IMG/VR virus record: IMGVR_UViG_3300028837_002970 | Span: 1 to 39,069 of that record | DNA length: 39,069 bases | From: a virus | Direction: 5' to 3' (one strand) | In this document: piece by piece, positions 7,341-15,590 of the stretch | Position numbering within the stretch: position 1 is the first letter of the stretch | Layout: each line of letters starts with the position of its first letter | Notes under the pieces: model-generated | Told to the model about the DNA's origin: nothing | Database searches by the model: none | The model's input: only the letters and a program-made list of their open reading frames with translations | Program-made: the position numbers and the translations under genes

Positions 7341-7906
7341 TGATTAAGGTGTGTCCATTTTGTTATAGGGAATTTAATAAACCGACAAAGTTTTGTACAA
7401 AGCAATGTTATTTAATACATGCAAGCCTGCAACCAAATAAAGGATGTTTTAAGAAAGGTCATGTACCCTGGAGCAAAGGAAAAAAGGGATTACATGTTTC
7501 TCCTGAAACCGAATTTAAAAAAGACAGAGAAAGAGATAATTTGGCACCAGTATTTTCATTGCGGAGAAGAAAACATAAGCGGGAAAAATATCCAAGACAA
7601 TTTATAAAAATAGCTCAGCCATCAAGATGGATGTTATATGCAAGATATTTATGGGAAAAGCATTATGGTCGATTGATTAAGGGCGATATTGTACGCCACA
7701 TCAATAGGTTAACACAAGACGATTGGATCGGTAATTTGGTCGCAATGCCCAGAAAAGATCATTTCTATTATAACTTCATAGGCTCAGGAAAGTTAACCAA
7801 AGAAAAAATACAATATTATATAAATAGGTATACGAAAGGAGATGGACATGAGAAAACCGAAAACATTCTGGTCATACTGGGACCTGAAGAAGAACCCGTT
7901 CGGTAA
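7337..7906 (+). CDS. HNH homing-type endonuclease between transposase genes
   Basis: A 189-residue basic protein. The N-terminus is a zinc finger (CPFCYREFNKPTKFCTKQC). Next comes a GHVPWSKGKKG segment like those before many phage HNH domains. Residues 105-145 (YARYLWEKHYGRLIKGDIV, HINRL, then GNLVAMPRKDH) follow the HNH_3-type order, though the first His of the usual pair reads RH. The gene is AT-rich and uses codons unlike its neighbours. It overlaps the A stop by four bases, and its last 59 bases overlap the B gene in another frame. This looks like a free-standing selfish endonuclease inserted at the A/B junction. Confidence 0.7.
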   Translation: MMIKVCPFCYREFNKPTKFCTKQCYLIHASLQPNKGCFKKGHVPWSKGKKGLHVSPETEFKKDRERDNLAPVFSLRRRKHKREKYPRQFIKIAQPSRWMLYARYLWEKHYGRLIKGDIVRHINRLTQDDWIGNLVAMPRKDHFYYNFIGSGKLTKEKIQYYINRYTKGDGHEKTENILVILGPEEEPVR

Positions 7907-8867
7907 CATCGAATCGGTGAACGAGGTATTTGAAAGCAACGAGATGAACCGGGCTATGGATCATCTTGCTGAAGCGGTCGAGGAAGGCGGTATTTACGGC
8001 ATTACAGGCGAGCGCGGGATCGGGAAAACGACGGTGAGGAATGAGATGATTCAGTATCTCAAAGACGATCCGCAGCGGTTTGCAGTGAGTGTCCTCGAGA
8101 GCATGGACCTGAACTTAGTGCGGATGACAACAATTCAATCAGCTTTAGTGATGGACCTCAGCAGTGAAACACCGAACGGATTCGCCGAAAACAGAAGCCG
8201 TCAGATCAACCGTATTCTCGGTGGACTGACCGCATCGGGCAGGCGAGTTGTTCTTCTTATCGACGAGGCACAGAACCTGCGGTTTCAGACAATGGAATCT
8301 CTCAAGATGCTCACCGAGATGAGATGGGCTCTTTTGAAGAAACCGCTCATCACGATACTTCTTTTCGGGCAACCTGTTTTAGACGCCCGTCTGGGACGTG
8401 ACGAAGGGCTCAGGCTTCGGGTGACACCTTTCCGGATGAGAGGATTGACGACCGATGAAGTGCTTCAGTATATCGATCTCAGGTGCAGAGCTGCCGGCGG
8501 AAATATGGAGGGGGTATTCAACGGTGATGCACTGGCTTACATTGCCGAACACCAGCACAGCCCGCTTCACATCAACGGGATCTGTGCACAGTGCATGCGT
8601 GCAGCCCGCAGCGCCGGAGAAAAGAAAGTAACGCTCGAGATGGTTTATTCCAGCGGCGGCATCCGTTCTCCAAAGACGATACTGCGGGAGAATGGTATTA
8701 CCATTCACAAGTTTGCCAAAATGATCGGTATCAGCGACCGTACTGTCAAGAGAGTATTGAATGGTGAAGAATATGTCAGTGAAGACCAGAAGAAAAAAGT
8801 CAGTGCCGGTCTTGCAGGGATAACCCGTGCAGATGAAAAACTCGAGGAGGAGACGAAAGCCGGATGA
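7848..8867 (+). CDS. MuB-like AAA+ target-selection ATPase
   Basis: A 339-residue protein. Start ATG 7848 is preferred for AGGAG seven bases upstream; ATG 7842 is in frame. Walker A is GERGIGKTT (residues 54-62) and Walker B is VVLLIDEAQNL, of the ExeA/TniB/MuB class. In Mu, B polymerises on target DNA and activates A. A helix-turn-helix (ENGITIHKFAKMIGISDRTV) lies near residue 290, in the C-terminal part. In Mu B the comparable HTH is at the N-terminus, so domain order is changed. The next gene overlaps the stop by four bases. Confidence 0.88.
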   Translation: MRKPKTFWSYWDLKKNPFGNIESVNEVFESNEMNRAMDHLAEAVEEGGIYGITGERGIGKTTVRNEMIQYLKDDPQRFAVSVLESMDLNLVRMTTIQSALVMDLSSETPNGFAENRSRQINRILGGLTASGRRVVLLIDEAQNLRFQTMESLKMLTEMRWALLKKPLITILLFGQPVLDARLGRDEGLRLRVTPFRMRGLTTDEVLQYIDLRCRAAGGNMEGVFNGDALAYIAEHQHSPLHINGICAQCMRAARSAGEKKVTLEMVYSSGGIRSPKTILRENGITIHKFAKMIGISDRTVKRVLNGEEYVSEDQKKKVSAGLAGITRADEKLEEETKAG

Positions 8868-9268
8868 TACATACCGCATCGTTTTATGAGGAAAGGGATT
8901 TCGGCAAGGGACGGTTAGTGAGCATTGCCATGGAGATGCCGGACTGGTTTTTATTTACCTACAGACATCGAAAAATAGTGGTTAACGAACAGCTTCAACC
9001 GGGCTGGGATATAGTAAACAGCTATCGAGCAGGGCTTCTTCATCCGGATAAATATAAGAAGCGGTATATGAAACTGCTGTACAGCCGGCTGGGCGGCTTT
9101 ATGTTAGATGTGGGATATGGGAGGATGAAGGGGAAAAAGACACTCGATTTTTTCAAATTGCAAGATGGTGATACGCTTCTCTGCTGGGAGAAATACCCGA
9201 AATTCTGTCACAGGATAATTATTGCCGAACTGCTGATGAAAAACGGAATCGAGGTTGTGAGGAAATGA
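8864..9268 (+). CDS. DUF488 family protein
   Basis: A 134-residue protein. Its C-terminus (LLCWEKYPKFCHRIIIAELL, then MKNGIEVV) is the signature of DUF488, in which a Cys and a CHR motif sit in a Rossmann-like fold. DUF488 genes recur in Mu-like phages, but the activity is not established. It overlaps the B gene by four bases and so belongs to the same transcript. Confidence 0.75.
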   Translation: MIHTASFYEERDFGKGRLVSIAMEMPDWFLFTYRHRKIVVNEQLQPGWDIVNSYRAGLLHPDKYKKRYMKLLYSRLGGFMLDVGYGRMKGKKTLDFFKLQDGDTLLCWEKYPKFCHRIIIAELLMKNGIEVVRK

Positions 9269-9312
9269 AGAAGGCACAAAGGCACAAAGGCACAGAGGCA
9301 GAAGGCATAAGG
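9269..9312 (+). repeat. Dispersed repeat B
   Basis: AAGGCACAAAGGCACAAAGG and then CACAGAGGCAGAAGGC: a family B copy in the spacer between the DUF488 gene and the next. It can be read as the start of a 60-residue frame from 9265, but that frame is mostly repeat and I do not count it as a gene. Confidence 0.7.
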
Positions 9313-9316
9313 GAAA

Positions 9317-9580
9317 ATGCTGAGAGATATAAATACAGAAAACAGATGGCATTATATGCTCAAAAATACGGATACTGCGAATGTTTACGAATGTTTTCTG
9401 ATAAAAGCTGTTATGGCTGCGACTCCGGTGGAATTACGGGAGCTTGAGAAATATATGCCGGCACTTGTCAATGCTGAGAAGGCGAGGCGTGAAGAGGAAT
9501 ATTATGGAGGGGATAACGGGACGGCGTACAGGCCTGAGGAGGGAGAAATAAATAATGCCAACAAAAATACAATGGTGTGA
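9317..9580 (+). CDS. Small hypothetical protein
   Basis: An 87-residue protein from ATG 9317, preceded by AAGGGAAA. The centre (ECFLIKAVMAATPVELRELE) and the run of alanine, glutamate and arginine after it suggest a helical domain. It overlaps the next start by 26 bases. A competing frame (9265..9447) begins inside a repeat and has a cysteine-rich end; I judge this one better because it fills the space to the next gene. Not recognised. Confidence 0.5.
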   Translation: MLRDINTENRWHYMLKNTDTANVYECFLIKAVMAATPVELRELEKYMPALVNAEKARREEEYYGGDNGTAYRPEEGEINNANKNTMV

Positions 9581-10358
9581 TGAAGTTTGGAATCCGGTAA
9601 CAGGCTGCACAAAGATACGTGAAGGCTGTAATAACTGCTATGCTGAACGCATTGCAAAGCGGTTTTGGGGAGATAGAAAATTTACTAATGTAGTAACCCA
9701 TTCAGAACGATTAAGTAAACCTTTTCATTGGAGAAGGCCTCGAAAAATATTCGTTTGTTCAATGAGTGATCTGTTTCACGAGGAAGTACCCGAATTGTTT
9801 ATATACAGTGTGTTTGATGTAATTGCAGCCTTACCAGAACATACATTTATAATTCTTACAAAAAGACCAGAGAGAATGAATGATTTTGTTTCCCGGGTAT
9901 CATATATAAGACAAGATGAATTGGAACATCTTAAAAGACCAGCCTGTTCTTTATCGCCTTATAAAAGAGAATTTCCAACCAAAACAATTCCAAATCTCTG
10001 GCCTGGTGTCTCAATCTCCAAACAAAAAGACGCTGACGAAATGATACCGATTCTCTTGGATATACTGGCAAGTAAGAGGATTGTGAGTGTTGAGCCACAG
10101 CTGGAAAGCATTAATGTTGCGCCTTATTTTTGGACAGACGAAGATGCTTATAATCGAGGCATTGAATGGGTTATATTCGGAGCAGAATCAGGGCCTCACC
10201 ATAGGTCATGTAAAATTGACTGGATTCGAGATGGTATCAGGCAATGTAAAGATTTCAATATCCCTGTATTTGTGAAGCAGATTCATCTTAACGGAAAATT
10301 AAGCAAGAATATGGATGAATGGCCTGAGGATTTGAGGGTAAGGGAATTTCCGGAATAG
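9555..10358 (+). CDS. Phage Gp37/Gp68-like protein (DUF5131)
   Basis: A 267-residue protein with the family's opening KIQWCDEVWNPVTGCTKIRE followed by GCNNCYAERIAKRFWG. The three cysteines resemble a radical-SAM-like cluster site. Further matches are RPRKIFVCSMSDLFHEEVP, IILTKRPERM, NLWPGVSI, SVEPQLE and WVIFGAESGP, all usual for PF07505. Its role in phages is unproven; it often lies near ASCH and TcmP genes, and a remnant ASCH start follows here. The gene is AT-rich relative to its neighbours. Confidence 0.85.
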   Translation: MPTKIQWCDEVWNPVTGCTKIREGCNNCYAERIAKRFWGDRKFTNVVTHSERLSKPFHWRRPRKIFVCSMSDLFHEEVPELFIYSVFDVIAALPEHTFIILTKRPERMNDFVSRVSYIRQDELEHLKRPACSLSPYKREFPTKTIPNLWPGVSISKQKDADEMIPILLDILASKRIVSVEPQLESINVAPYFWTDEDAYNRGIEWVIFGAESGPHHRSCKIDWIRDGIRQCKDFNIPVFVKQIHLNGKLSKNMDEWPEDLRVREFPE

Positions 10359-10370
10359 AAAGGTTTAAAA

Positions 10371-10502
10371 ATGAAAGCAATTACAATATGTCAGCCGTAC
10401 AGGGAAAGGACGATGAACAATGAACTGGTTAAAATCAATTATGGCGAGCATTGTTACGGTAGGTATATGCTCCTTGGTAGTTTTGGTAATCAAATATTTT
10501 AA
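10371..10502 (+). pseudogene. ASCH-domain gene remnant
   Basis: MKAITICQPY is the usual opening of small ASCH-domain proteins, which often follow DUF5131 genes in phages. After ten residues the frame continues with unrelated residues and stops at 10502. The beginning therefore seems to survive in front of a deletion. The membrane-protein gene at 10420 now occupies the space. Confidence 0.45.
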
Positions 10503-10596
10503 AGAAACGAACCCACAATTTTTATGTATCGCCGGGATCATATTTATGACGGTATTGGCGGCTGTATATTTCAAAGTATTTTTTTTCAGGAGATAA
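10420..10596 (+). CDS. Small two-helix membrane protein
   Basis: 58 residues from ATG 10420, with AAAGGA upstream. Two hydrophobic segments, MASIVTVGICSLVVLVI and FLCIAGIIFMTVLAAVYF, are joined by a short polar turn (KYFKETNPQ), ending in a basic tail (FFFRR). This shape occurs in small holins and in many accessory phage membrane proteins. No lysin gene is adjacent, so a lysis role is only a possibility. Confidence 0.6.
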   Translation: MNWLKSIMASIVTVGICSLVVLVIKYFKETNPQFLCIAGIIFMTVLAAVYFKVFFFRR

Positions 10597-10611
10597 TTAT
10601 TACAATTTGCC

Positions 10612-10800
10612 ATGATCAAAAGGAAAACACCGAAAGGAACGATTGTCGTTAAGGACAGCGAACGTCAAAGATGCGAGATCTGGAGCCGCGTGATGGGGTA
10701 TTACCGGCCGGTAAGCGAGTACAATATCGGTAAACAAAGTGAATTTCGAGAACGTATACATTTCAGCGAAGAAAAGGCAAAGAAGATTTTGGAAGAATGA
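10612..10800 (+). CDS. NrdD C-terminal-like small protein
   Basis: A 62-residue protein. The stretch CEIWSRVMGYYRPVSEYN followed by GKQSEFRER resembles the C-terminal region of anaerobic ribonucleotide reductase (RV.GYLRPV..WN.GK..EF..R). The paired CxxC cysteines and the glycyl-radical loop are absent. Similar free-standing pieces are common in phages and environmental genomes and are often labelled as anaerobic reductase. No reductase activity is expected from this fragment alone. Confidence 0.6.
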   Translation: MIKRKTPKGTIVVKDSERQRCEIWSRVMGYYRPVSEYNIGKQSEFRERIHFSEEKAKKILEE

Positions 10801-10805
10801 GGAAT

Positions 10806-10881
10806 GGATTCCCGATTAATGATTCGGGAATGACAGGTCAGGGATCTCGGGAATGACATGTCAAAGATCTCTGGAATGACA
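10806..10881 (+). repeat. Dispersed repeat A, three partial units
   Basis: GGATTCCCGATTAATGATTC is followed by three GGAATGACA blocks spaced 22-25 bases apart. An upstream ATG in the last block (10858) would extend the next gene by 12 codons encoded by the repeat. Confidence 0.7.
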
Positions 10882-10893
10882 AAAGGGGTCGGG

Positions 10894-11103
10894 ATGATCA
10901 GCTTTACGAAACATGCCTTGGAACGGATGAAAGAGAGATATCCAAGCTGGACAGATCAGAATTGTATGGATATGGCCAGGCTTGCGATCAGCTGCGGGAA
11001 GCTTTTACCAGGACATAACGGATGCCGGCGATACCAGTTTTTAAATAAAGAATTTGTGATCAATGAGAATAACGGGAATCCTGTTGTGATAACTGTTTAT
11101 TGA
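10894..11103 (+). CDS. DUF4258-like protein
   Basis: 69 residues. ATG 10894 is preferred because the in-frame ATG at 10858 lies in a dispersed repeat. The pattern FTKHALERMKERYP, then a helix, GCRRYQF, FVINENNG and a final VVITVY matches DUF4258 (RelE-like fold, HALERM.eR). Members are found in phages and near toxin-antitoxin loci. No antitoxin partner is evident here. Confidence 0.6.
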   Translation: MISFTKHALERMKERYPSWTDQNCMDMARLAISCGKLLPGHNGCRRYQFLNKEFVINENNGNPVVITVY

Positions 11104-11116
11104 AAGGGAATTTGTG

Positions 11117-11275
11117 ATGAACTTAAAAAGATGTAAAAGATGTGGATTTTATAAGTCAATAAAGGCATTTCAACACGATGAACAACCATGTTCCAAATGC
11201 AGAAGAGAATTAGCAAATATGAAATATCCTTTAAAGGAAAAGAGAGCGCTGGATTATGAGCAAATGCCCGCCTGA
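11117..11275 (+). CDS. Small zinc-ribbon protein
   Basis: 52 residues, ATG 11117 to TGA 11273..11275. Two CxxC pairs (CKRC near residue 6, CSKC near residue 25) should bind one zinc. GAAAGGGAA precedes the start. It overlaps the small terminase start by 20 bases. AT-rich. Function unknown; proteins of this sort often assist late transcription or terminase in phages. Confidence 0.6.
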   Translation: MNLKRCKRCGFYKSIKAFQHDEQPCSKCRRELANMKYPLKEKRALDYEQMPA

Positions 11276-11786
11276 AGTAAAGGAAAGAGCTTTCGAGTTA
11301 TTCATGATTCAGCAACTTCCGTATGAAGAAACGATACGGCGGATGCGTGAGGAATTTCCCAAGTTTGCAAAAAACAATCTCACTAAATGGAAAAACGATC
11401 CGGAACTGAACTGGGAAGGCCGTTATAAGAAATACTGCAAGGCTCTGGCGGTAAAGAGCGATAAGGAACGTGTGAAGAAAATAAAGCCGATGGTAGAAGC
11501 TATCGAGGAGATCAGGGACAAGGTCTATGACCAGCTCATTACATGCTTGAAGAAAGATGATTTAATAACAGATAAAAATATTGGATTAGTACTTTCCGCT
11601 TTTGCCAGATTAGGTGGACTGGAATATAAAATGAAGGGTAAAAAACATTCAGCAGCGCCAATTCGACAGGTGATAAATGTGCTTATTATGGTACTCGAGA
11701 AAAATCCGAATGTCGGACCAGTGATTGCAGCCCATAAGCATGAGATCGAAGAGGCAATTTTTGAGGAGATAAAGAGCGAAACATGA
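11256..11786 (+). CDS. Small terminase subunit-like (Mu gp27/DUF3486 type)
   Basis: A 176-residue protein. The N-terminus holds a helix-turn-helix (EETIRRMREEFPKFAKNNLT) followed by a basic patch. The middle is helical (IEEIRDKVYDQLITCLKKDD), the usual plan of small terminases, which bind the packaging start and recruit the large subunit. It overlaps the large subunit gene by four bases, which supports the assignment more than the sequence does. Confidence 0.7.
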   Translation: MSKCPPEVKERAFELFMIQQLPYEETIRRMREEFPKFAKNNLTKWKNDPELNWEGRYKKYCKALAVKSDKERVKKIKPMVEAIEEIRDKVYDQLITCLKKDDLITDKNIGLVLSAFARLGGLEYKMKGKKHSAAPIRQVINVLIMVLEKNPNVGPVIAAHKHEIEEAIFEEIKSET

Positions 11787-13198
11787 TCACACGCTATGAT
11801 GAAAAAAATGAGATACTGAATGTATTCCTCGAGGAATTCAGGGACCGTGACCGGCTCATAGGTAAATACAGCCACAAGCCGATTGAGTTTCTGGCAAAGA
11901 CTGGCAGTTATTATCCTCCCATCCTCGAGGAGATGTTTCTGGATATCTATTATCTCAAGGTAACAAGAGCTATATGGAAAGGCCCTCGAGGCGGCGGTAA
12001 AACATACAGTCTTGGTGATCTCTCAGCCTGTGTTTTCCTTTTCAAGTTATTCGATGTATTGATAGCATCAGGCGGAGAAGAACAGGCAAAAGAAGTATAC
12101 GAAGAAGTCACGAGTGTTCTCAATGCTGATGGCGAGGTCGCTGAATATATTCCCGAATTAACCAAGCAGATTACCAGAGGAAGGACCGGTAATTGGATCA
12201 GGTTTTTACCGGCAAGCACACGACGTGCTCGAGGACCGCATCCCGGTCGAGGGCATGGCGGAATGATTATTCTGGATGAAGAATGCGAAATGGAGGAAAA
12301 GATTGTCAAGGCTGTTCTGGGGACCGGCTCGACAGCAAAACCTCTGATAATAATCAGGGCCTCGACTGCGCATAATATCGACGGTACCTTTGCAGATCTT
12401 CTCGATAATTATGAGGACCGTGGATATAAACTCTATGAATGGGATGCATTCGATGTCTGTGAGAAATGTACCCGGAAATGTAAGGATTGTATACCTGAAT
12501 TCAGGGAAGATTACTGCCAGGGGAAAGCACATAATAACAGCACATTATGCTGGATATCGCTTGAATATCTTTTCGACATGTGGGAAGAAGAAACAAAGGA
12601 ATGGTTCGAAGTAGAATTAATGGGCAGAAAACCATCCGGAGCAGGGCGTGTTATCAATCTGGAGGATTTGAAAGAAGCATGTATTGATGAAGTGCCTTTT
12701 ATAAAGGGTGTTCCCGGGGCATTCGGGATCGACTGGGGATTCAAGGGCATGGCTGCCGCTCTGGCTACTCAGTTAGTCGGTGAGAAGCTCAGAATATTCG
12801 ACCGGATGTCTTTTCACCAGAAAGGGATTGAGGAGATAACAAATGCTTTAAAAGACTGGCGGAAAATGTATGATATTAATGAAGTGTATGGTGACAGCTC
12901 ACATCCGTTTGAGAACGATGCATTGAGGAAGGCGGATTTTATCGTTCATGAAGTAATGTTTGTGAGCTTTAAGGAGGCAGGTGCAGGGGCGGTGAAATGG
13001 TTTTTTGAAAAGAAGAAGATTGAAATTCCGGAAAGATTCAAGGTTGTGATAAAACAGCTTAAAAAATGGAGACGTGATAAACACGGGAAGATAATAAAAA
13101 AGGAAGATCACTTTCCGGATGCGCTACTCTGCACCATGCAGAAGTGGTGGCAAAAATCGAGAAGAAAAGTCGGATATATGAAAGTGACGAGGGGATAA
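11783..13198 (+). CDS. Large terminase subunit
   Basis: A 471-residue protein. The ATPase has Walker A GPRGGGKTYS (about residue 68) and Walker B GMIILDEECEME (about 160). A cysteine cluster (CEKCTRKCKDC plus two further Cys, residues 215-250) inserts before the nuclease and probably binds metal. The RNase H-like nuclease has acidic residues in GIDWGFKG (about 314), VYGDSSHPF (about 372) and HFPDALLC (about 446). Both motor and nuclease are complete, so packaging appears intact. Mu-like phages use it for headful cutting into host DNA. Confidence 0.93.
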   Translation: MITRYDEKNEILNVFLEEFRDRDRLIGKYSHKPIEFLAKTGSYYPPILEEMFLDIYYLKVTRAIWKGPRGGGKTYSLGDLSACVFLFKLFDVLIASGGEEQAKEVYEEVTSVLNADGEVAEYIPELTKQITRGRTGNWIRFLPASTRRARGPHPGRGHGGMIILDEECEMEEKIVKAVLGTGSTAKPLIIIRASTAHNIDGTFADLLDNYEDRGYKLYEWDAFDVCEKCTRKCKDCIPEFREDYCQGKAHNNSTLCWISLEYLFDMWEEETKEWFEVELMGRKPSGAGRVINLEDLKEACIDEVPFIKGVPGAFGIDWGFKGMAAALATQLVGEKLRIFDRMSFHQKGIEEITNALKDWRKMYDINEVYGDSSHPFENDALRKADFIVHEVMFVSFKEAGAGAVKWFFEKKKIEIPERFKVVIKQLKKWRRDKHGKIIKKEDHFPDALLCTMQKWWQKSRRKVGYMKVTRG

Positions 13199-13252
13199 GG
13201 GATAAGGCAGATCGGGAATGACACATAAATGAAATGATAAGGAGATATAAAA

Positions 13253-14689
13253 ATGGAACGGATAGCGGGATTATCGATAGGGAAACGGTATGGACTCAAG
13301 GAGATAGAATCTTTTAAAAACCGGATTGAACGTGAATACCCGGATCCGGTGATGCGGCTTGCGCAGGAAAAGGAAAAAGGTAAATCACAGCAGCCAGATC
13401 TCGATAAGGTTTATGAAGGTATGGACCTTCTCAAACCGCCGTTCTCGATGGCGATCATGGCACGTCTGCCCGATCTCGATCCCTACCTTTCCGGTGCTGT
13501 TGATGCGATTGCTACCAATGTGAGTGCCTGCGATATGGAGCTTAAATGGAAAGGTGATGGGAAAGAGAAAGAGAAGGAGCGGAAAATACTCGAGGAGTTC
13601 TTCTTCGAGTCGAATGATCCGACGAACCCGATGTCGCTCAACGAGAAAATAAGATCATGCACCACCGATTATATTATTTTCGGGAACTGGAATTTTGAAA
13701 TCATCGAGGGAGGTAAGGCATTCGTGGATCTGGTTCATGCGCCGGCTGAATTCGTACGGGTGAAAAAAGACATGACAGGATTTGCGATGGTGAAAAACAA
13801 TGAGAAGGTCGAATTTTCGCAATACGGCAATGAGGACCGTGATATGAAGCAGCACCAGATACTTCGGGCGATCAATAAGAAACCGGGACATCGAGTCTAT
13901 GGCAAACCGATGATCTATGCACTTGTGAATACAGTACTCATGAACAGTTTAAGAGACGAGAAAAATCTGAACTGGTTCGACCAGGGTGTTCTTGCTGATT
14001 TGCTTGTTCTCATAGAAGAAAACATCGATAAGGGAATCAGAGATCGTATTGTGGCAGATTATCAGAATACAAGCGACGGATCACAGACGATGTATATACT
14101 CGATGGTGTCGGGAAGTCGGTGGTCGAGCAGATCAAACGTGAGCTCGAGGGGAAATCATTCGAGACACTCGAGGAGAATAACCGTCAGAGAGTGCTTACA
14201 GCTCTCAGGGTGCCGCCGGCAAAGGTAGCGATCTATGAAGATGCGAACAGGGCGAATACGCTCACACAGGATGAGGTATTCCAGAATGAAGTTGCGAAGC
14301 CGATTCAGAAAATATTTAAAGTGCGGTTCGATCATCTGATAAAGCACGGATTCGGATTTGAAAACTGGGAATATGTATTCAAGCCTTTGTCACTCAAAGA
14401 CCGCTACCAGGAAGCGAAGATTGACGAGATTTATAGTAATAAGGGTGTTTTCACGGTGAATGAGGTCAGGGCAAAACTGAACATGCAGTCGGTGGAAGGC
14501 GGAGATCGGCGGGTGGTGAATACGCCGCTCGGGCTTGTCGATCTCAATACATGGGAGATTGCGATTGCAAAGGGATTGCCGGCAGGAGTGGCGGAGCGGT
14601 TAGCGAAGGTCGAGGCAATTGATTTTATAGGGAAATTGATTGAGTTGAGGAAAGAGTTACAAATGAGGATTAAGGGGGATTCCCGATAG
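13253..14689 (+). CDS. Portal protein
   Basis: A 478-residue protein with the order of HK97/PBSX-type portals: PYLSGAVDAIATNVSACDME, a stem region, QVLADLLVLIEEN-like crown helix (GVLADLLVLIEEN), then LRVPPAKVAIYEDANRANTL and QNEVAKPIQKIF, conserved in the family. It forms the ring through which DNA enters. The last four codons and the stop come from a family A repeat (GGGGATTCCCGATAG), so the original C-terminus may have been replaced. The start ATG follows AAGGAGA. Confidence 0.88.
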   Translation: MERIAGLSIGKRYGLKEIESFKNRIEREYPDPVMRLAQEKEKGKSQQPDLDKVYEGMDLLKPPFSMAIMARLPDLDPYLSGAVDAIATNVSACDMELKWKGDGKEKEKERKILEEFFFESNDPTNPMSLNEKIRSCTTDYIIFGNWNFEIIEGGKAFVDLVHAPAEFVRVKKDMTGFAMVKNNEKVEFSQYGNEDRDMKQHQILRAINKKPGHRVYGKPMIYALVNTVLMNSLRDEKNLNWFDQGVLADLLVLIEENIDKGIRDRIVADYQNTSDGSQTMYILDGVGKSVVEQIKRELEGKSFETLEENNRQRVLTALRVPPAKVAIYEDANRANTLTQDEVFQNEVAKPIQKIFKVRFDHLIKHGFGFENWEYVFKPLSLKDRYQEAKIDEIYSNKGVFTVNEVRAKLNMQSVEGGDRRVVNTPLGLVDLNTWEIAIAKGLPAGVAERLAKVEAIDFIGKLIELRKELQMRIKGDSR

Positions 14690-14737
14690 AGGCACTCGGG
14701 AATGACAGAATTATTTACGATTTTTGATTTACGAATG
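14677..14737 (+). repeat. Dispersed repeats A and F
   Basis: A family A unit (14677..14707) overlaps the 3' end of the portal gene and is followed by a family F piece (ATTTACGATTTTTGATTTACG). It fills the space to the next gene. Confidence 0.65.
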
Positions 14738-14752
14738 ATAAAAAGGCAAAAG

Positions 14753-14962
14753 ATGATACCGGTACAGCTCGCACAGCGACTTGACAGGGAGATATATGGA
14801 TTCCTCGCAGATCTCGGAATTGTTGAACAGCGTACGGACGAGTTTGTCGACCAGGAAGATCTGGTGAAGCGGTTTATAAATGACTGGGTGAAGGTTGTGG
14901 AGAAGATCGAGAAGAAGGTGATGAAGCAGGTTGAAGCCGGGAAAACGAAGGTGGCAATATAA
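14753..14962 (+). CDS. Small helical hypothetical protein
   Basis: 69 residues if started at ATG 14753 (AAAAGG upstream); ATG 14735 is also in frame but sits at the edge of a repeat. All-helical and charged (LAQRLDREIYGFLADLGIVE, then VVEKIEKKVMKQVEAG). It ends at 14962 with the TAA overlapping the next ATG. It lies where portal-adjacent small genes occur. Not recognised. Confidence 0.6.
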   Translation: MIPVQLAQRLDREIYGFLADLGIVEQRTDEFVDQEDLVKRFINDWVKVVEKIEKKVMKQVEAGKTKVAI

Positions 14963-15549
14963 TGGGTGTTTACATAGAAAATACTAAATTGATAGAAAAT
15001 GAACAAGCATATCCTGTTTATACATTTCATATAAGATGGGTTCAGGACGGTGAACATCGAGAAGATTATGGCGGAAACCATAAAGGGCTGAGAAAGGGAA
15101 GAATATGGAATCATCTTGTGACCCAAGATAAAATGTATAAAGAAAAATTAACGGAAAAAGAGTTGTTGAAAGTGGCAAGAACCGTATTTAATAATAATGT
15201 AAAAAAAGAAGTAAACCCTTCTCAACCAAAAATAAAGATTAAATTGCTTCATTATGAAACCTGGTGTTTAAAATGGTTTCAACACTATACATTTGATACT
15301 GGACAAACCAACGAAGAAGCCTTAATTAGCTTTGAGAAGTTTGTAAGTAGAATGGAAAGAAAAAATGTGGAAAATGGTCACCGAGAACATGACGTTGTAT
15401 CTGGTAATAATAATCCTTATTATTGCCTTATGGGGGCAGAGGACAGATATAGATGGTCTGGCGATGATGCTGAGGGTAATGCAGGAGCAGACCCTCCATG
15501 CCGTTGCAAACACTGTAAAAAACGTGGTGTACTTACAATAAACCATTAA
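14962..15549 (+). CDS. Inserted AT-rich gene with zinc-like C-terminus
   Basis: A 195-residue protein, AT-rich, between the GC-richer portal and MuF genes. The last 45 residues (PYYCLMGAEDRYRWSGDD and later CRCKHCKKRGVLTINH) include a CxCxxC motif likely to bind zinc. I recall similar C-terminal motifs in assorted phage proteins of unknown role. Its first 16 bases around the start (TATAATGGGTGTTTAC, 14958..14973) are repeated exactly at 15587..15602, at the MuF start. The gene therefore seems to have been inserted in front of MuF while leaving a complete start site for both. Confidence 0.65.
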   Translation: MGVYIENTKLIENEQAYPVYTFHIRWVQDGEHREDYGGNHKGLRKGRIWNHLVTQDKMYKEKLTEKELLKVARTVFNNNVKKEVNPSQPKIKIKLLHYETWCLKWFQHYTFDTGQTNEEALISFEKFVSRMERKNVENGHREHDVVSGNNNPYYCLMGAEDRYRWSGDDAEGNAGADPPCRCKHCKKRGVLTINH

Positions 15550-15590
15550 TCCCATTCATAAATTGAATTTGTGGAAGGGGAGGTGGTATA

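Noticed and set aside
9265-9447. 60-residue protein starting MKKAQRHKGTEAEG
   Set aside because: Its first 15 codons are repeat B; the overlapping frame 9317..9580 is better supported.
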